Positions 54,202-62,472 of a stretch of DNA of 64,000 nt are shown here, piece after piece. Origin of the DNA: Streptomyces sp. 1331.2 (GTDB lineage: Bacteria; Actinomycetota; Actinomycetes; Streptomycetales; Streptomycetaceae); NCBI RefSeq assembly GCF_900199205.1, contig NZ_OBMJ01000003.1, positions 1 through 64,000 on the forward strand, read 5' to 3'. The notes beneath the pieces are model-generated. The model saw only the letters and a program-made list of their open reading frames with translations, searched no databases and had not been told where the DNA came from. A program made the translations under genes and the position numbers. Position 1 is the stretch's first letter. The number at the start of each line of letters is the position of its first letter.

Positions 54202-54218
54202 TGTAAGCCGGTTGAAAT
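54202..54218 (+). promoter_or_regulatory. 17-bp shared element, copy 2
   Basis: TGTAAGCCGGTTGAAAT begins two bases beyond the SARP stop codon, 55-71 bp upstream of the SnoaL start at 54273. It is identical to the minus-strand copy at 51276-51292. A GGAATG motif follows where the other copy has GGAACG. Confidence 0.6.
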
Positions 54219-54272
54219 GCCGTCCCCCGACAGTGCGGAATGCGTCACCGATCCCGGGAAAGGGCACGATTC

Positions 54273-54821
54273 ATGACCGGTACTCCGCTCACCGCGCGCG
54301 ACGTCGCGATCCGCTGCGTGCAGTTGATGGGCGACGGCAGCCCCTCCGAGTTCGAGGCGCTCGTCCATCCCGACGCCGTCAACCACGAGAGCCGGGCCGA
54401 GCCACCGGCAGCTCGGGGCCGCGGCCCGCAGGCCTTTCACGCCACCGCACTGTGGCTGCGCGCCGCCTACTCCGACCTGCGGTGGACGATCGAGGAGGCG
54501 GTGACCGAAGGCGACCTCGTGGTCCTGCACACCACCATGTCGGGGCGCCACACCGGCACGTTCGTCACGTACGACGAGCACGCGCGCCCCAGCGGGGCGT
54601 TCCCCGCGACGGGGAGGACGTTCTCCGTCACGCAGACCCACTGGTGCCGCGTCGCCGACGGGCGGCTGATCGAGCACTGGGCCAATCGCGACGACCTCGG
54701 CCAGGCCCTCCAACTGCACTGGATTCCCCCGACACCCGGCTACATCCTGCGCATGCGACTGGCCCTGCGCCGGGCCCGCCGCGACCGGGCGGCCCGGGCT
54801 TACCGGGCATTTCGTCCCTGA
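54273..54821 (+). CDS. SnoaL-like / ester cyclase protein
   Basis: The 182-residue protein shows the SnoaL pattern: ARDVAIRCVQLMGDGSPSEF, LVHPDAVNHESRAEPPA, SDLRWTIEE, TGRTFSVTQTHWCRVADGRL and IEHWANRDDLG. The C-terminus is a basic helix (RMRLALRRARRDRAARAYRA). It could act on a polyketide or small lactone, or be non-catalytic. The 17-bp element upstream ties it to the SARP gene before it. Confidence 0.85.
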   Translation: MTGTPLTARDVAIRCVQLMGDGSPSEFEALVHPDAVNHESRAEPPAARGRGPQAFHATALWLRAAYSDLRWTIEEAVTEGDLVVLHTTMSGRHTGTFVTYDEHARPSGAFPATGRTFSVTQTHWCRVADGRLIEHWANRDDLGQALQLHWIPPTPGYILRMRLALRRARRDRAARAYRAFRP

Positions 54822-54859
54822 CTCGGCGGGTCGTGTTCCTCCCCCGGTTGGGGTGCTCT

Positions 54860-55200
54860 CGCCGGTGACGGCGCGGTCCCACTCGCACTGCGGGCCCTCC
54901 AGCCGGACGGCGCCGGCCCGCTCGGTCAGCTCCAGCAGCGGACCCTCCTCCCCACCGATCGAACTCCGGCACGACCAGCACGGGTGCAGCGCGGCGTTGG
55001 TCGCGCGGGCCGCCTCCAGCGGCTCCGCAACCCAGGCGCACGGGGCAGAACTCCTCCTCCGTGCGGTGGTTCACCGCCTGGCGCAGCTTGCGGCCGGCGG
55101 GCCAGCGAGAGCCGCGGACGTGGCGGCGTACGGCTCTGGGGGCACGTCCAGGAGGGCCGTGAGCAGGCGGACCGCCCGCTGCTGCGTTCACTCGTTGGGA
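54860..55200 (-). pseudogene. replication-relaxation zinc-ribbon remnant
   Basis: The minus strand gives ARATNAALHPCWSCRSSIGG and, out of frame, NHRTEEEFCP, matching ARTANAALRPCWACRGSIGG in the 3-kb copy. No start, and frames are broken. Confidence 0.55.
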
Positions 55201-55282
55201 TGGCGGCCGTGGCGGATCGCGGGGAAAGACTCGACCTGTAGCAGGCTTACGAACTGACGTTTCATCAGCGAGGAGACCTCCA

Positions 55283-55672
55283 TTGACCGACATCCCGACA
55301 AACCTCAAGTACACCAAGAACCACGAGTGGATCCTGGTCACGGGGAACACCGCCCGTGTGGGCATCACCGACTTCGCGCAGACGCAACTCGGCGACGTCG
55401 TCTTCGTCGACATCCCCACAGTGGGAAAGAAACTCCGTGCCGAAGACGTCTTCGGCACGGTGGAGGCGGTCAAGACGGTGAGTGATCTCTTCCTGCCGGT
55501 GTCCGGAACGATCACCAAGGCGAACCCCGAGCTCGACGACGAACCCGAACTGATCAACCACGAACCATACGGCGACGGCTGGATGATCGAGATCACCCTG
55601 TCCAATACCGACGAACTGAACGACTTGCTCACGGCCGCGCAGTACAAGCCCCTCACCACCACGATGGAGTAG
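55283..55672 (+). CDS. gcvH: glycine cleavage system H protein
   Basis: TTG 55283 has GAGGAG at a suitable distance. The 129-residue protein reads LKYTKNHEWILVTGNTARVG, TDFAQTQLGDVVFVDIPTVG, FGTVEAVKTVSDLFLPVSG with lipoyl-acceptor Lys64, and YGDGWMIEITLS. This is complete GcvH. The sequence style (TVEAVKTVSDLF-PVSG, PYGDGWMI) is closer to what I remember of Bacteroidetes-type GcvH than of the usual streptomycete one (ESTKSVSDLY). gcvT and gcvP are absent nearby, and it is surrounded by mobile debris, so horizontal gain is likely. Confidence 0.88.
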   Translation: MTDIPTNLKYTKNHEWILVTGNTARVGITDFAQTQLGDVVFVDIPTVGKKLRAEDVFGTVEAVKTVSDLFLPVSGTITKANPELDDEPELINHEPYGDGWMIEITLSNTDELNDLLTAAQYKPLTTTME

Positions 55673-55689
55673 CCGTCCCCCAGCGCCAC

Positions 55690-55880
55690 CGGCCCGGCCC
55701 CGGTGACGACAGGGCGACGGGCGGGTACCCGGCACGGGGGTGGCCGGGCCAGGTCCGGCGCCACCAGTGCACCTGTGCGGTCGGTCGGCTCCTCGTCGGC
55801 CGACGCCGGGCCGGTGCTCTTCACCTTCGTGCAGTACAACTCGCGGTAGGCAGCGAACTTCGCGGCGAGCAGGCCGCCGC
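55690..55880 (-). pseudogene. replication-relaxation fragment
   Basis: The minus strand reads RELYCTKVKSTGPASADEEP and, out of frame, fragments of WPGHPRAGYPPVAL-like sequence. It is the same region as 3.35-3.5 kb. It lies on the other side of gcvH from the 54.9-kb fragment, so gcvH may have been inserted into a replication-relaxation gene. Confidence 0.5.
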
Positions 55881-56019
55881 CTTGGCCATCGTCGAGTGCG
55901 AGGACGAGGTGCGGCAGATCGTCGGCCAGGCCCTCGCGGACTACTTCAACGGCGGCCCCTACGGCGGATTCTCGGCCGACGACTTCGAGTTCGATCCCAA
56001 CGAATTCGACCTGAGCTGA
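55880..56019 (+). pseudogene. C-terminal coding remnant
   Basis: The plus strand reads LAIVECEDEVRQIVGQALAD, YFNGGPYGGFSADDFEFDPN and FDLS before TGA 56019. It is acidic, with no start codon and no family. Another scrap downstream (MPFSLEIDRLRRSAREDSRD at about 56315) is likewise isolated. Confidence 0.35.
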
Positions 56020-56580
56020 GCCGATCACCGGAGCCGCTCAACTGGCTTGTCCAGATGCGCGGTTCCGGATCGGTTTCGCCGGAGAGGTGGTCGCGGCCCG
56101 GTCGGCGAGCGGCGTCTCGTCCGACCCGACCGCGACCGGCTCACCAGCGCCACGGCGACGAATTTCCGGGGACTCCGACCCGAAGCGAGGCGCGCGGAAG
56201 CCAGTACGAACCGAACTCGCAGCAGCACCCGCAACCAGCAGTTCACAGCGCCGTCCACGCTCGTGTTCGAGGACGTCTGGGCGACATCGAGGGTGACTTC
56301 GACTTCACCGGGATGCCTTTCAGTCTCGAAATCGACCGCTTACGCCGCTCGGCCCGGGAAGACAGCCGGGACGACCCGCACTGGCACCTCGAAAGCCACC
56401 TCTTCGAGCTCAAGTTCCGAGCTGCTGGATTCCGCCAGTACCTACGGCAGGCACCCCAGCACTCGCTGCCGCTTGCTCTCCAACACCACCAGCGGGGTGG
56501 GTTCTCCTTCGCGGAGACCGCCTTCGCCTGAGGTCGGCTCGGCACTTCTACATGCCATTCAGCGGGATCTCGAACGCGGT

Positions 56581-57012
56581 CTAACAGACTTCTACGCTGG
56601 GAGAATTCAACTGATATGCCTGGCCAGGGAAATCGACGAAAGCTTGCCCCTGGACGTAGCAGGTATTCCGCCAGTTGGTGGACGCTCCCCAGATCGTCGT
56701 CGTGGTGCCGGGCGGTGCCTGGGTGTAGGGAATGGGCTTGTAGGCGTTGTAAACCCCACCCGAGTTGATCCACTGCTTGTCGTTCGAGAGGCCCAGGACT
56801 GTGATCCAGCCGTTGTGGATCTGGAGGTACGGCTGCCAGTAGCCGTTGCCTCCGAGATGGATGCACTCGTCGACGGAAATCCCCTGCCCCAGGTTCAACG
56901 GCGTGGAGCAGTAGTAGGTGTCGGCCGCGTGGGCGGCTGTGCCCTGGAGGCCGACGGCGGCCAGGGAGGCCGCCAGTGTAACCGCGGCCGCTGTGGCGAT
57001 TCGGTGTCTCAT
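56581..57012 (-). CDS. secreted hypothetical protein, 143 aa
   Basis: ATG 57012 follows AAGGACC. The signal peptide is clear (ATAAAVTLAASLAAVGLQGT, then AAHA). The mature part has four Cys (YYCSTPLNLGQGISVDECIH, WRNTCYVQGQAF, ending VEVC) and many Tyr/Trp/Asn. It resembles the 8-kb secreted protein only in general style. No family recognised. Confidence 0.7.
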   Translation of the reverse strand: MRHRIATAAAVTLAASLAAVGLQGTAAHAADTYYCSTPLNLGQGISVDECIHLGGNGYWQPYLQIHNGWITVLGLSNDKQWINSGGVYNAYKPIPYTQAPPGTTTTIWGASTNWRNTCYVQGQAFVDFPGQAYQLNSPSVEVC

Positions 57013-57378
57013 GAGGGTCCTTACGTGGGTTTGGTATCGATGCCCTGCGATTAGTGGTGACGAATCACTCATGGCAGCAAGCCCAGACGCTACAGAAGAA
57101 CCTGCGGACAACCCAGGCGATTTTCCGCCAGCCGAGCGCCGTCAGTGAGCCGGATTCGGCAGTGACGGCCCATTCGATTCGGAATTCAGTCCCCGCCGGT
57201 GGGCACAATGAAGTGCTCCGGGGGCGGGCGGCAGACAGACGGACATCCGACGGCTGGGAGCGGGTCGTAAAGGCTGGTGGAGGCCGATGGAAGGTGCTCG
57301 TCGTACAGGCGGTAATCCTGCTCGTCGAGGGCCTTCCGGACGGTCCTGGATCACGTCCGAGCGGGTCTTGGCCGATAA
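57013..57378. other. no recognisable gene
   Basis: About 365 bp between the secreted protein and the IS5 element. No convincing frame. The first 60 bp (TTGGTATCGATGCCC) should hold the secreted-gene promoter. Confidence 0.4.
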
Positions 57379-58270
57379 GAACTCGTAGCACGATCTTGGT
57401 GATCGTTGCTGGTGGGGCGTGACCGATGTGACGATTCGTCCGTTCGTGATGGAGTGAGCAACAAGCCGTGGATCGTGGACGACGAGCTGTGGGCCCGGGT
57501 CGAGCCGCTGCTGCCGGCCTGGCCGGAGCGGTCGCCGCGCCCTCGCCCGGTAGATGACCGGCGTTGCCTGCAGGGCACCCTGTTCGTGCTCTACACCGGC
57601 ATCGCCTGGCGGCAGTTGCCGCTGGAGTTGGGCTTCGGTTCCGGGCAGACCTGCTGGCGGCGGCTCGGCCGCTGGCAGGGGGCAGGGGTGTTCGAGGCCC
57701 TGCACCGCATACTCCTGGCCGAGTCGAACGCGGCCGGGCTGATCGACTGGACGCGCGCGTGCGTGGATGCCTCCCACGTGCGCGCGAAAAAGGGGGCGAG
57801 GCCACCGGCCCGTCACCGGTCGACCGCCGCAAGACCGGCAGCAAACACCACCTGATCAGCGACGGCGGCGGCATCCCGTTCCACGTGATCACCACCGCCG
57901 CCAACGTCAACGACGTCACCCAGACCCTCGCCCTGGTCGACGGCATCCCACAGGTCGCCGGCCGCGTCGGCCACCCCCGCAAACGCCCCGACGCCCTGCC
58001 CGGCGACAAGGGCTACGACAGCAACCCCAACCGCCGCGATCTGCGCAAACGCCGGATCCTGCCCGTCATCTCCCGCCGCGGCGAGCCCGACATCATCGGC
58101 CTCGGCAAGCTCCGCTACGTCATCGAGCAGACCTTCGCCCAGCTCCACCAGTTCAAGCGCCTCGCCGTCCGCTGGGAATGGCGCCTCGACCTGCACGAAG
58201 CCCTCGTATCACTCGCCTGCGCGACCATCTGCCGGCGGCGCCTCAGACGGCCTGCTCAGCCGACTCGCAG
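57379..58270 (+). mobile_element. IS5-family element, right end missing
   Basis: The left end (GAACTCGTAGCACGATCTTG onward) is defined by an inverted partial copy at 61342-61567. The right inverted repeat is not found. After the transposase, sequence of a beta-helix gene begins near 58270. The element is therefore truncated at its 3' end. Confidence 0.65.
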
Positions 58271-58277
58271 ACCGTGA
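57454..58277 (+). CDS. IS5-family transposase in two frames
   Basis: From GTG 57454 the first frame has WARVEPLLPAWPERSPRPRP, RQLPLELGFGSGQTCWRRLG and ACVDASHVRAKKG. At GAAAAAGGGGG (about 57785) a -1 shift leads into GEATGPSPVDRRKTGSKHHL, ALPGDKGYDSNPNRRDLRKR and YVIEQTFAQLHQFKRLAVRW. The shift may be programmed, as is usual in this IS5 group. The last residues (PAQPTRRP) are atypical because the element is truncated. Confidence 0.7.
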
Positions 58278-58700
58278 CACCGCCAGACGTTTACCGTCCC
58301 TGACTTTCACGGCATTGACCAGGATCTCGCTGCCCTCATAGTGATTCTGTTCTGGGTGACCGTGTCGTTCAGGGTCATCAGAGCCGTCGACGACTGGTGG
58401 TAGTCGTCCGCCTCGCCGATATTGACGCCGTTGGCGGCGGTTTGCGTGACGGTGCTGCCGGACAGCGTCGAGTTCTGGGTGCCGTCACCGAAGTCAGCGC
58501 CGGTGCTACTGGTATGGGGTGACGATGTCTTTGGTGAAGTTGATGTTGTTGCCGCGGACGACTTCCGGTGCGGCGGGCGTCTTCACCGGTACCCACGCGT
58601 CGGTCACGGTCCACTGGATGCCCGCCTGGTTGTCGATGCAGCCAGCGGTCGTGGGACGCTCCACGTCGTGTACTCGCCAGGAGTTCGGGCCGGGAGCAGG
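58270..58700 (-). pseudogene. right-handed beta-helix (pectate-lyase-like) secreted protein fragment
   Basis: The minus strand reads CIDNQAGIQWTVTDAWVPVK, PAAPEVVRGNNINFTKDIVT, a stop or shift, STGADFGDGTQNSTLSGSTV, TAANGVNIGEADDYHQSSTA and, out of frame, HYEGSEILVNAVKVRDG. The Asn/Thr/Gly-rich repeats and 'RGNNI-FTKDIVTPYQ' pattern recall extracellular beta-helix proteins. The 5' end is missing and the frame is broken. Confidence 0.5.
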
Positions 58701-58748
58701 TCATGTCGGCGACTTGCGCGGCGTGGATGCGGCCGTAGGGCGCGGGGC

Positions 58749-59153
58749 TCAGGCGGTGCCCTCGGCGCGAACGTCGTACTCCTGACGTGCGGCAAGGACT
58801 TCGCCGACGTGCTCCACCGACCACTGGGTGAGTACGCGCAGTGGTCCCCGCAGGGTCTGACCGAGGGGGGTCAGGTCGTACTCGACGTGGGGCGGCACCT
58901 CGGGATACACGGTCCGCCGGACCAGTCCGTCGCGTTCGAGCGTGCGCAGCGTCTGGGTGAGCATCTTCTCGCTCACTCCGGCCAGCCGCTGCCGCAACCG
59001 GGTGAACCGGCAGGCTCCGTGCTTGCCGAGTTCTCCCAGCACGAGCACCGCCCACTTGCTGCCGATCTGGTCGAGCAGGTCGCGCGAGGGGCAGCCGCGC
59101 GTGTACGGGTCCCATGACGCCATGGGCTCCGTCACATTCTCGGCGGTCGCCAT
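58749..59153 (-). CDS. HxlR-family regulator
   Basis: The 134-residue protein has the HxlR winged helix: SRDLLDQIGSKWAVLVLGEL, GACRFTRLRQRLAGVSEKML, TQTLRTLERDGLVRRTVYPE and VEYDLTPLGQTL. ATG 59153 is preferred over GTG three codons upstream because GAGGTGAG then lies at the right distance. It diverges from the NmrA-like gene; two similar half-sites lie between. It likely represses the reductase. Confidence 0.9.
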   Translation of the reverse strand: MATAENVTEPMASWDPYTRGCPSRDLLDQIGSKWAVLVLGELGKHGACRFTRLRQRLAGVSEKMLTQTLRTLERDGLVRRTVYPEVPPHVEYDLTPLGQTLRGPLRVLTQWSVEHVGEVLAARQEYDVRAEGTA

Positions 59154-59180
59154 TCCACTCACCTCGATACTTTCCCGCAG

Positions 59181-59211
59181 GTGGTCACCTTACCAGCAAG
59201 TGGCTACTTAC
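59181..59211. promoter_or_regulatory. two direct repeats between HxlR and NmrA genes
   Basis: GTGGTCACCTTAC (59181-59193) and GTGGCTACTTAC (59200-59211) are near-copies starting 19 bp apart in the divergent promoter region. They are candidate HxlR binding sites. Confidence 0.5.
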
Positions 59212-59213
59212 CG

Positions 59214-60143
59214 ATGGAGAGTGATCAGGTCAATCTGGGGTTCGTCACGCCGCGAGGAGAGTTCGCGGCAGGAAGGGGCGATCTCATATCCATCGTCGTC
59301 ACCGGAGCCTCAGGCCAGTTGGGCAGGCTCACCGTCGAGGCGCTGCTGCGGCGCGGAGTCCCGGCCGCGGACATCGTCGCGACCGGACGGGACACCGCAC
59401 GCATCGAAGACCTCGGCCACCGCGGCGTCGTGGTGCGCCGGGCGGACTTCGCGGAGCCGGACAGCCTCGCGGCGGCGTTCCAGGGAGCGGACCGGCTGCT
59501 GCTGGTGTCCACCACCACCGTGGATGAGCGGTCGGCCAACCACCGCCGGGCCGTCGACGCGGCAGTGGCGGCCGGCGTGTCGCTGGTGGCGTACACGAGC
59601 ATGACGCAGGCCGACACGGCGACCAGCATCCTGGCCCGCACCCACCGCGCCACCGAGGAGTACCTGCGCGAACGCGAGGTCCCCAGCACACTGCTGCGCA
59701 ACAGCTGGTACCTGGAGAACTACACCGCTCAACTGCCCCTGTTCCGCCGGAGCGGGACGGTGATCGGAGCCGCGGGCACGGGCAGGATCAGCGCCGCATC
59801 ACGCGCCGACTACGCGGAGGCCGCCGCCGTCGTGCTGACCACCGAGGGCCACGCGGGCGCGGTGTACGAGCTGGGTGCGGACGAGGCGTTCACCCTGGCC
59901 GAGCTGGCGGAGGCGGTCTCGGCGGCCACCGGGGAGCCGATCGCCTACACCGATCTGCCCGCGGACCGGCTCAGCGAGGCGCTGACCGGGGTCGGCCTGC
60001 CCGCCGAACTGGCGCACGTCCTCGCCGACGCCGACCTCGGGATGAGCCGCGGCGAGCTGTACACGGGATCCGGCGACCTCAGCCGCCTGATCGGCCGGCC
60101 GGCCACTGCCCTGTCCGACGCTATCGCCGCCGCGCTGCGCTGA
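59214..60143 (+). CDS. NmrA-like NAD(P)-binding oxidoreductase
   Basis: The core is an atypical SDR: IVVTGASGQLGRLTVEALLR (cofactor loop), VVVRRADFAEPDSLAAAFQG, LLLVSTTTVDER, PSTLLRNSWYLENYTAQLPL and YADLPADRLSEALTGVGLP-like end. It matches the NmrA/quinone-oxidoreductase-like group regulated by HxlR proteins. The family normally starts just before SIVVTGASG. There GGAAGGGG is followed seven bases later by ATA (59286-59288), not ATG. The first standard start in frame is ATG 59214, used here. See findings. Confidence 0.8.
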   Translation: MESDQVNLGFVTPRGEFAAGRGDLISIVVTGASGQLGRLTVEALLRRGVPAADIVATGRDTARIEDLGHRGVVVRRADFAEPDSLAAAFQGADRLLLVSTTTVDERSANHRRAVDAAVAAGVSLVAYTSMTQADTATSILARTHRATEEYLREREVPSTLLRNSWYLENYTAQLPLFRRSGTVIGAAGTGRISAASRADYAEAAAVVLTTEGHAGAVYELGADEAFTLAELAEAVSAATGEPIAYTDLPADRLSEALTGVGLPAELAHVLADADLGMSRGELYTGSGDLSRLIGRPATALSDAIAAALR

Positions 60144-60249
60144 CCGTCCGCTCGCCCCCGCGGCCGTCGCGCCCGGACCGCCGCGGGGGCGCTCACCCCT
60201 CGTTCCATGACCGTGTACGACCCTGCCATCACCCGGAAAGTTGCCGACC

Positions 60250-61304
60250 ATGTCCTCCCGCACAGTTCCCCCGCACACCGCGTCCACCCGCGCCGCGTCC
60301 GCCCGTACGACCGTCCGCGTCATGGGGCGGCGCGCGCTCGTCACCCTTACCGCCACCTCTGCGGCCCTGACCGCGTTCACGCTTCCCGCGACCGCCGCCA
60401 CCCCCGGTGGCCCCGCCCCGCCCACGCCTCCCAGGGCGGGAACGGCGACCAGGCGATCACCCTCGACGGCAGCCGCGCGTTCCCCGAAAGCGTGGCGGCC
60501 GACCGCCACTTCGTCTACGCCAGCAGCATCGGCGACGGCACCGTCTACCGGGGACGCCCCGGGGCGACCACGCTCGAACCCTTCCTGCCGGCCGGCCAGG
60601 ACGGCCGCACCCAGGCCGCCGGCATCAAGATCACCGGCAACCGCCTGCTGGTCGCCGGCGCGTTCAGCGGGCGCTTCTTCGTCTACAGCACTTCCGGGAG
60701 GCTCGTCGCGGCCTACACCGTTCCTGAGACCGGCGAACAGACCCTCGTCAACGACGCGGCCGTGGCTCCCAACGGTGACGTCTACATCACCGACTCGCTG
60801 CGCGCCGTGGTCTACCGGATTCCGGCCGCCGAGGTGGATGGCCCCGCCACCGGCGCCCACCGGACCCTGCGGGTGGCCTACCACCTGCCGGACTACGTGG
60901 CCGGCCAGTCCAACGGTAACGGCATCACCACCGCCCCCGACGGCACGTCGCTGATCATCGGCTACTGGTACAGCGGCGCCCTCTACCGGCTCGACCTCAC
61001 CACCGGCGGTGTTCGCATGATCGACGCACCGCCGCTGCCCAGCGCCGACGGCATCGTCCGGCAAGGAAACACCCTGTACGTCGCGCGTTCGGTGAACAAC
61101 GAGGTCACCGAACTGCGACTGTCCGCCGGGAGCACCCGGGCAGTCGTCGTCTCCGAACGCACCTTCCCAGGCGCCGACACCACCACCGGCGTCGCCGTGA
61201 GCGGGGGCCGGCTGCTGGTGACCAACTCCCAGATGGACACCTACCTCTACGGCGAACCGCTGACCAGCCCGGCCTTCACCATCGAGAGCCTGCCGCTGCG
61301 CTGA
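60250..61304 (+). pseudogene. secreted beta-propeller (SMP-30/NHL-like), one frameshift
   Basis: ATG 60250 starts a long signal peptide (TVRVMGRRALVTLTATSAAL, then TAFTLPATAAT). At the C run near 60416 the frame breaks; one added C leads into HASQGGNGDQAITLDGSRAF, TTLEPFLPAGQDGRTQAAGI, VAPNGDVYITDSLRAVVYRI and VRQGNTLYVARSVNNEVTEL. About 350 residues, exported, like superoxide-dismutase-type or gluconolactonase-like propellers. Probably intact in vivo. Confidence 0.75.
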
Positions 61305-61341
61305 GGCCCGGTCGGGGACGCCCGACGCGCGCGGCGCGGGC

Positions 61342-61567
61342 TGCCGGTGCAGAGCACGAACAGGGTGCCCTGCAGGCAACGCCGGTCATCTACCGGGCGA
61401 GGGCCCGGCGACCGCTCCGGCCAGGCCGGCAGCAGCGGCTCGACCCGGGCCCACAGCTCGTCGTCCACGATCCACGGCTTGTTGCTCACTCCATCACGAA
61501 CGGACGAATCGTCACATCGGTCATGCCCCACCAGCAACGATCACCAAGATCGTGTTACGAGTTCTAA
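61342..61567 (-). mobile_element. inverted partial copy of the 57.4-kb IS5 element
   Basis: On the minus strand these 226 bp match the left end and first 47 transposase codons of the element at 57379 (VSNKPWIVDDELWARVEPLL), with scattered substitutions. It lies in opposite orientation about 3.1 kb beyond the truncated end of the larger copy. Confidence 0.85.
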
Positions 61568-61803
61568 GGCACACCCCTCCGAAAAGATCGGCAGCCGGCT
61601 GGGGAGCCGGCCGGTCAAGGGGTGGCACGGCCAGGGCTGGGAGGAGTCCGGCGCGGCCATCGCCGATCGGCTGACCTTCCACTTCACGCCGATCGGGACC
61701 GGCACCGAGTCCTTCCCGCCTCCAGGCCACCGAGGCCGAGCACGGCACTCGGTGAACTCCGGCCGAAATGCCGTTCGTCCGACCGCCGCGATGCCTGTTC
61801 GGA
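61568..61803. other. decayed coding scrap
   Basis: The plus strand reads SRPVKGWHGQGWEESGAAIA and DRLTFHFTPIGTGTESF before losing coherence. No family recognised and no start. Confidence 0.3.
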
Positions 61804-62118
61804 TCAGACGGGCCGCATCACCTGGGCCAGGCCCTGCGGAGTGCTCTTCACCTCCGGGGGCGGCCCGGGCCGGCTCCGATAGGTCACACCGGAGATCGCG
61901 ACTCCTGCCAGCTGGGACAGCGGCAGACGCTCGGTCCGACCGTCGGCGGGCCCACCGACGAAGATCACCAGGACAGTGATCGAGTTCGTGCCCACAGGAG
62001 CCGGCGCCTGCACAGTCTCATTGTCGGATGAGGCCCCCGCGTAACCCGCCGCGTTACTGCCGCACCCCGCGAGCGCAACCAGCAGGCCGATGCAGGCCAG
62101 CATTCTGAATCTTTTCAC
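61804..62118 (-). CDS. small lipoprotein, 104 aa
   Basis: The signal (FRMLACIGLLVALAGC) ends in lipobox LAGC, predicting a lipid anchor outside the membrane. The mature part includes NSITVLVIFVGGPADGRTER, a beta-like stretch, and LAGVAISGVTYRSRPGPPPE. No family known. It is alone on its strand. Confidence 0.7.
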   Translation of the reverse strand: MKRFRMLACIGLLVALAGCGSNAAGYAGASSDNETVQAPAPVGTNSITVLVIFVGGPADGRTERLPLSQLAGVAISGVTYRSRPGPPPEVKSTPQGLAQVMRPV

Positions 62119-62396
62119 TCACGCATCCTGCCAGGACCAGATCCGGCTACCCGCGGACCGCGCAGCACCCGCCGCCCGAAGCCCCGGTCCACGGCGCGAG
62201 GGACGCACCCGCCCGCCCGCGAGAGGGTGCCCGCTGCCGGCCCCGGGCCGGATCGGGCTTCCCGTCACGGCGGTCGCCCGTCCTCTCCTGCGCGGGCACG
62301 AGCTGCGGGATCCCTTTCGTCAGCTGCCGGAGCAAGCCTCTCGGCGGCGCGCGGCGCGGCGGCGGCCGCATGGATGAGGGTTGCTGCACTGCGGAA

Positions 62397-62424
62397 AACG
62401 CTGTTATTTTCCAGTCACAGCGTT
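62397..62424. promoter_or_regulatory. inverted repeat AACGCTGT-N12-ACAGCGTT
   Basis: Perfect 8-bp arms lie 49-76 bp before the redoxin start, in an AT-richer stretch that may include the promoter. A TetR-family gene follows the redoxin gene, so this is a likely operator for it. Confidence 0.65.
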
Positions 62425-62472
62425 ATTCCACGGGGCGCGCCCGCAGGCGCACCCGCGACCACGGGGGACATC

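Noticed and set aside
50436..54202. Biosynthetic gene cluster around the SARP regulator
   Set aside because: No PKS, NRPS, terpene or RiPP genes adjoin. The neighbours are a TIG protein and a SnoaL protein only.
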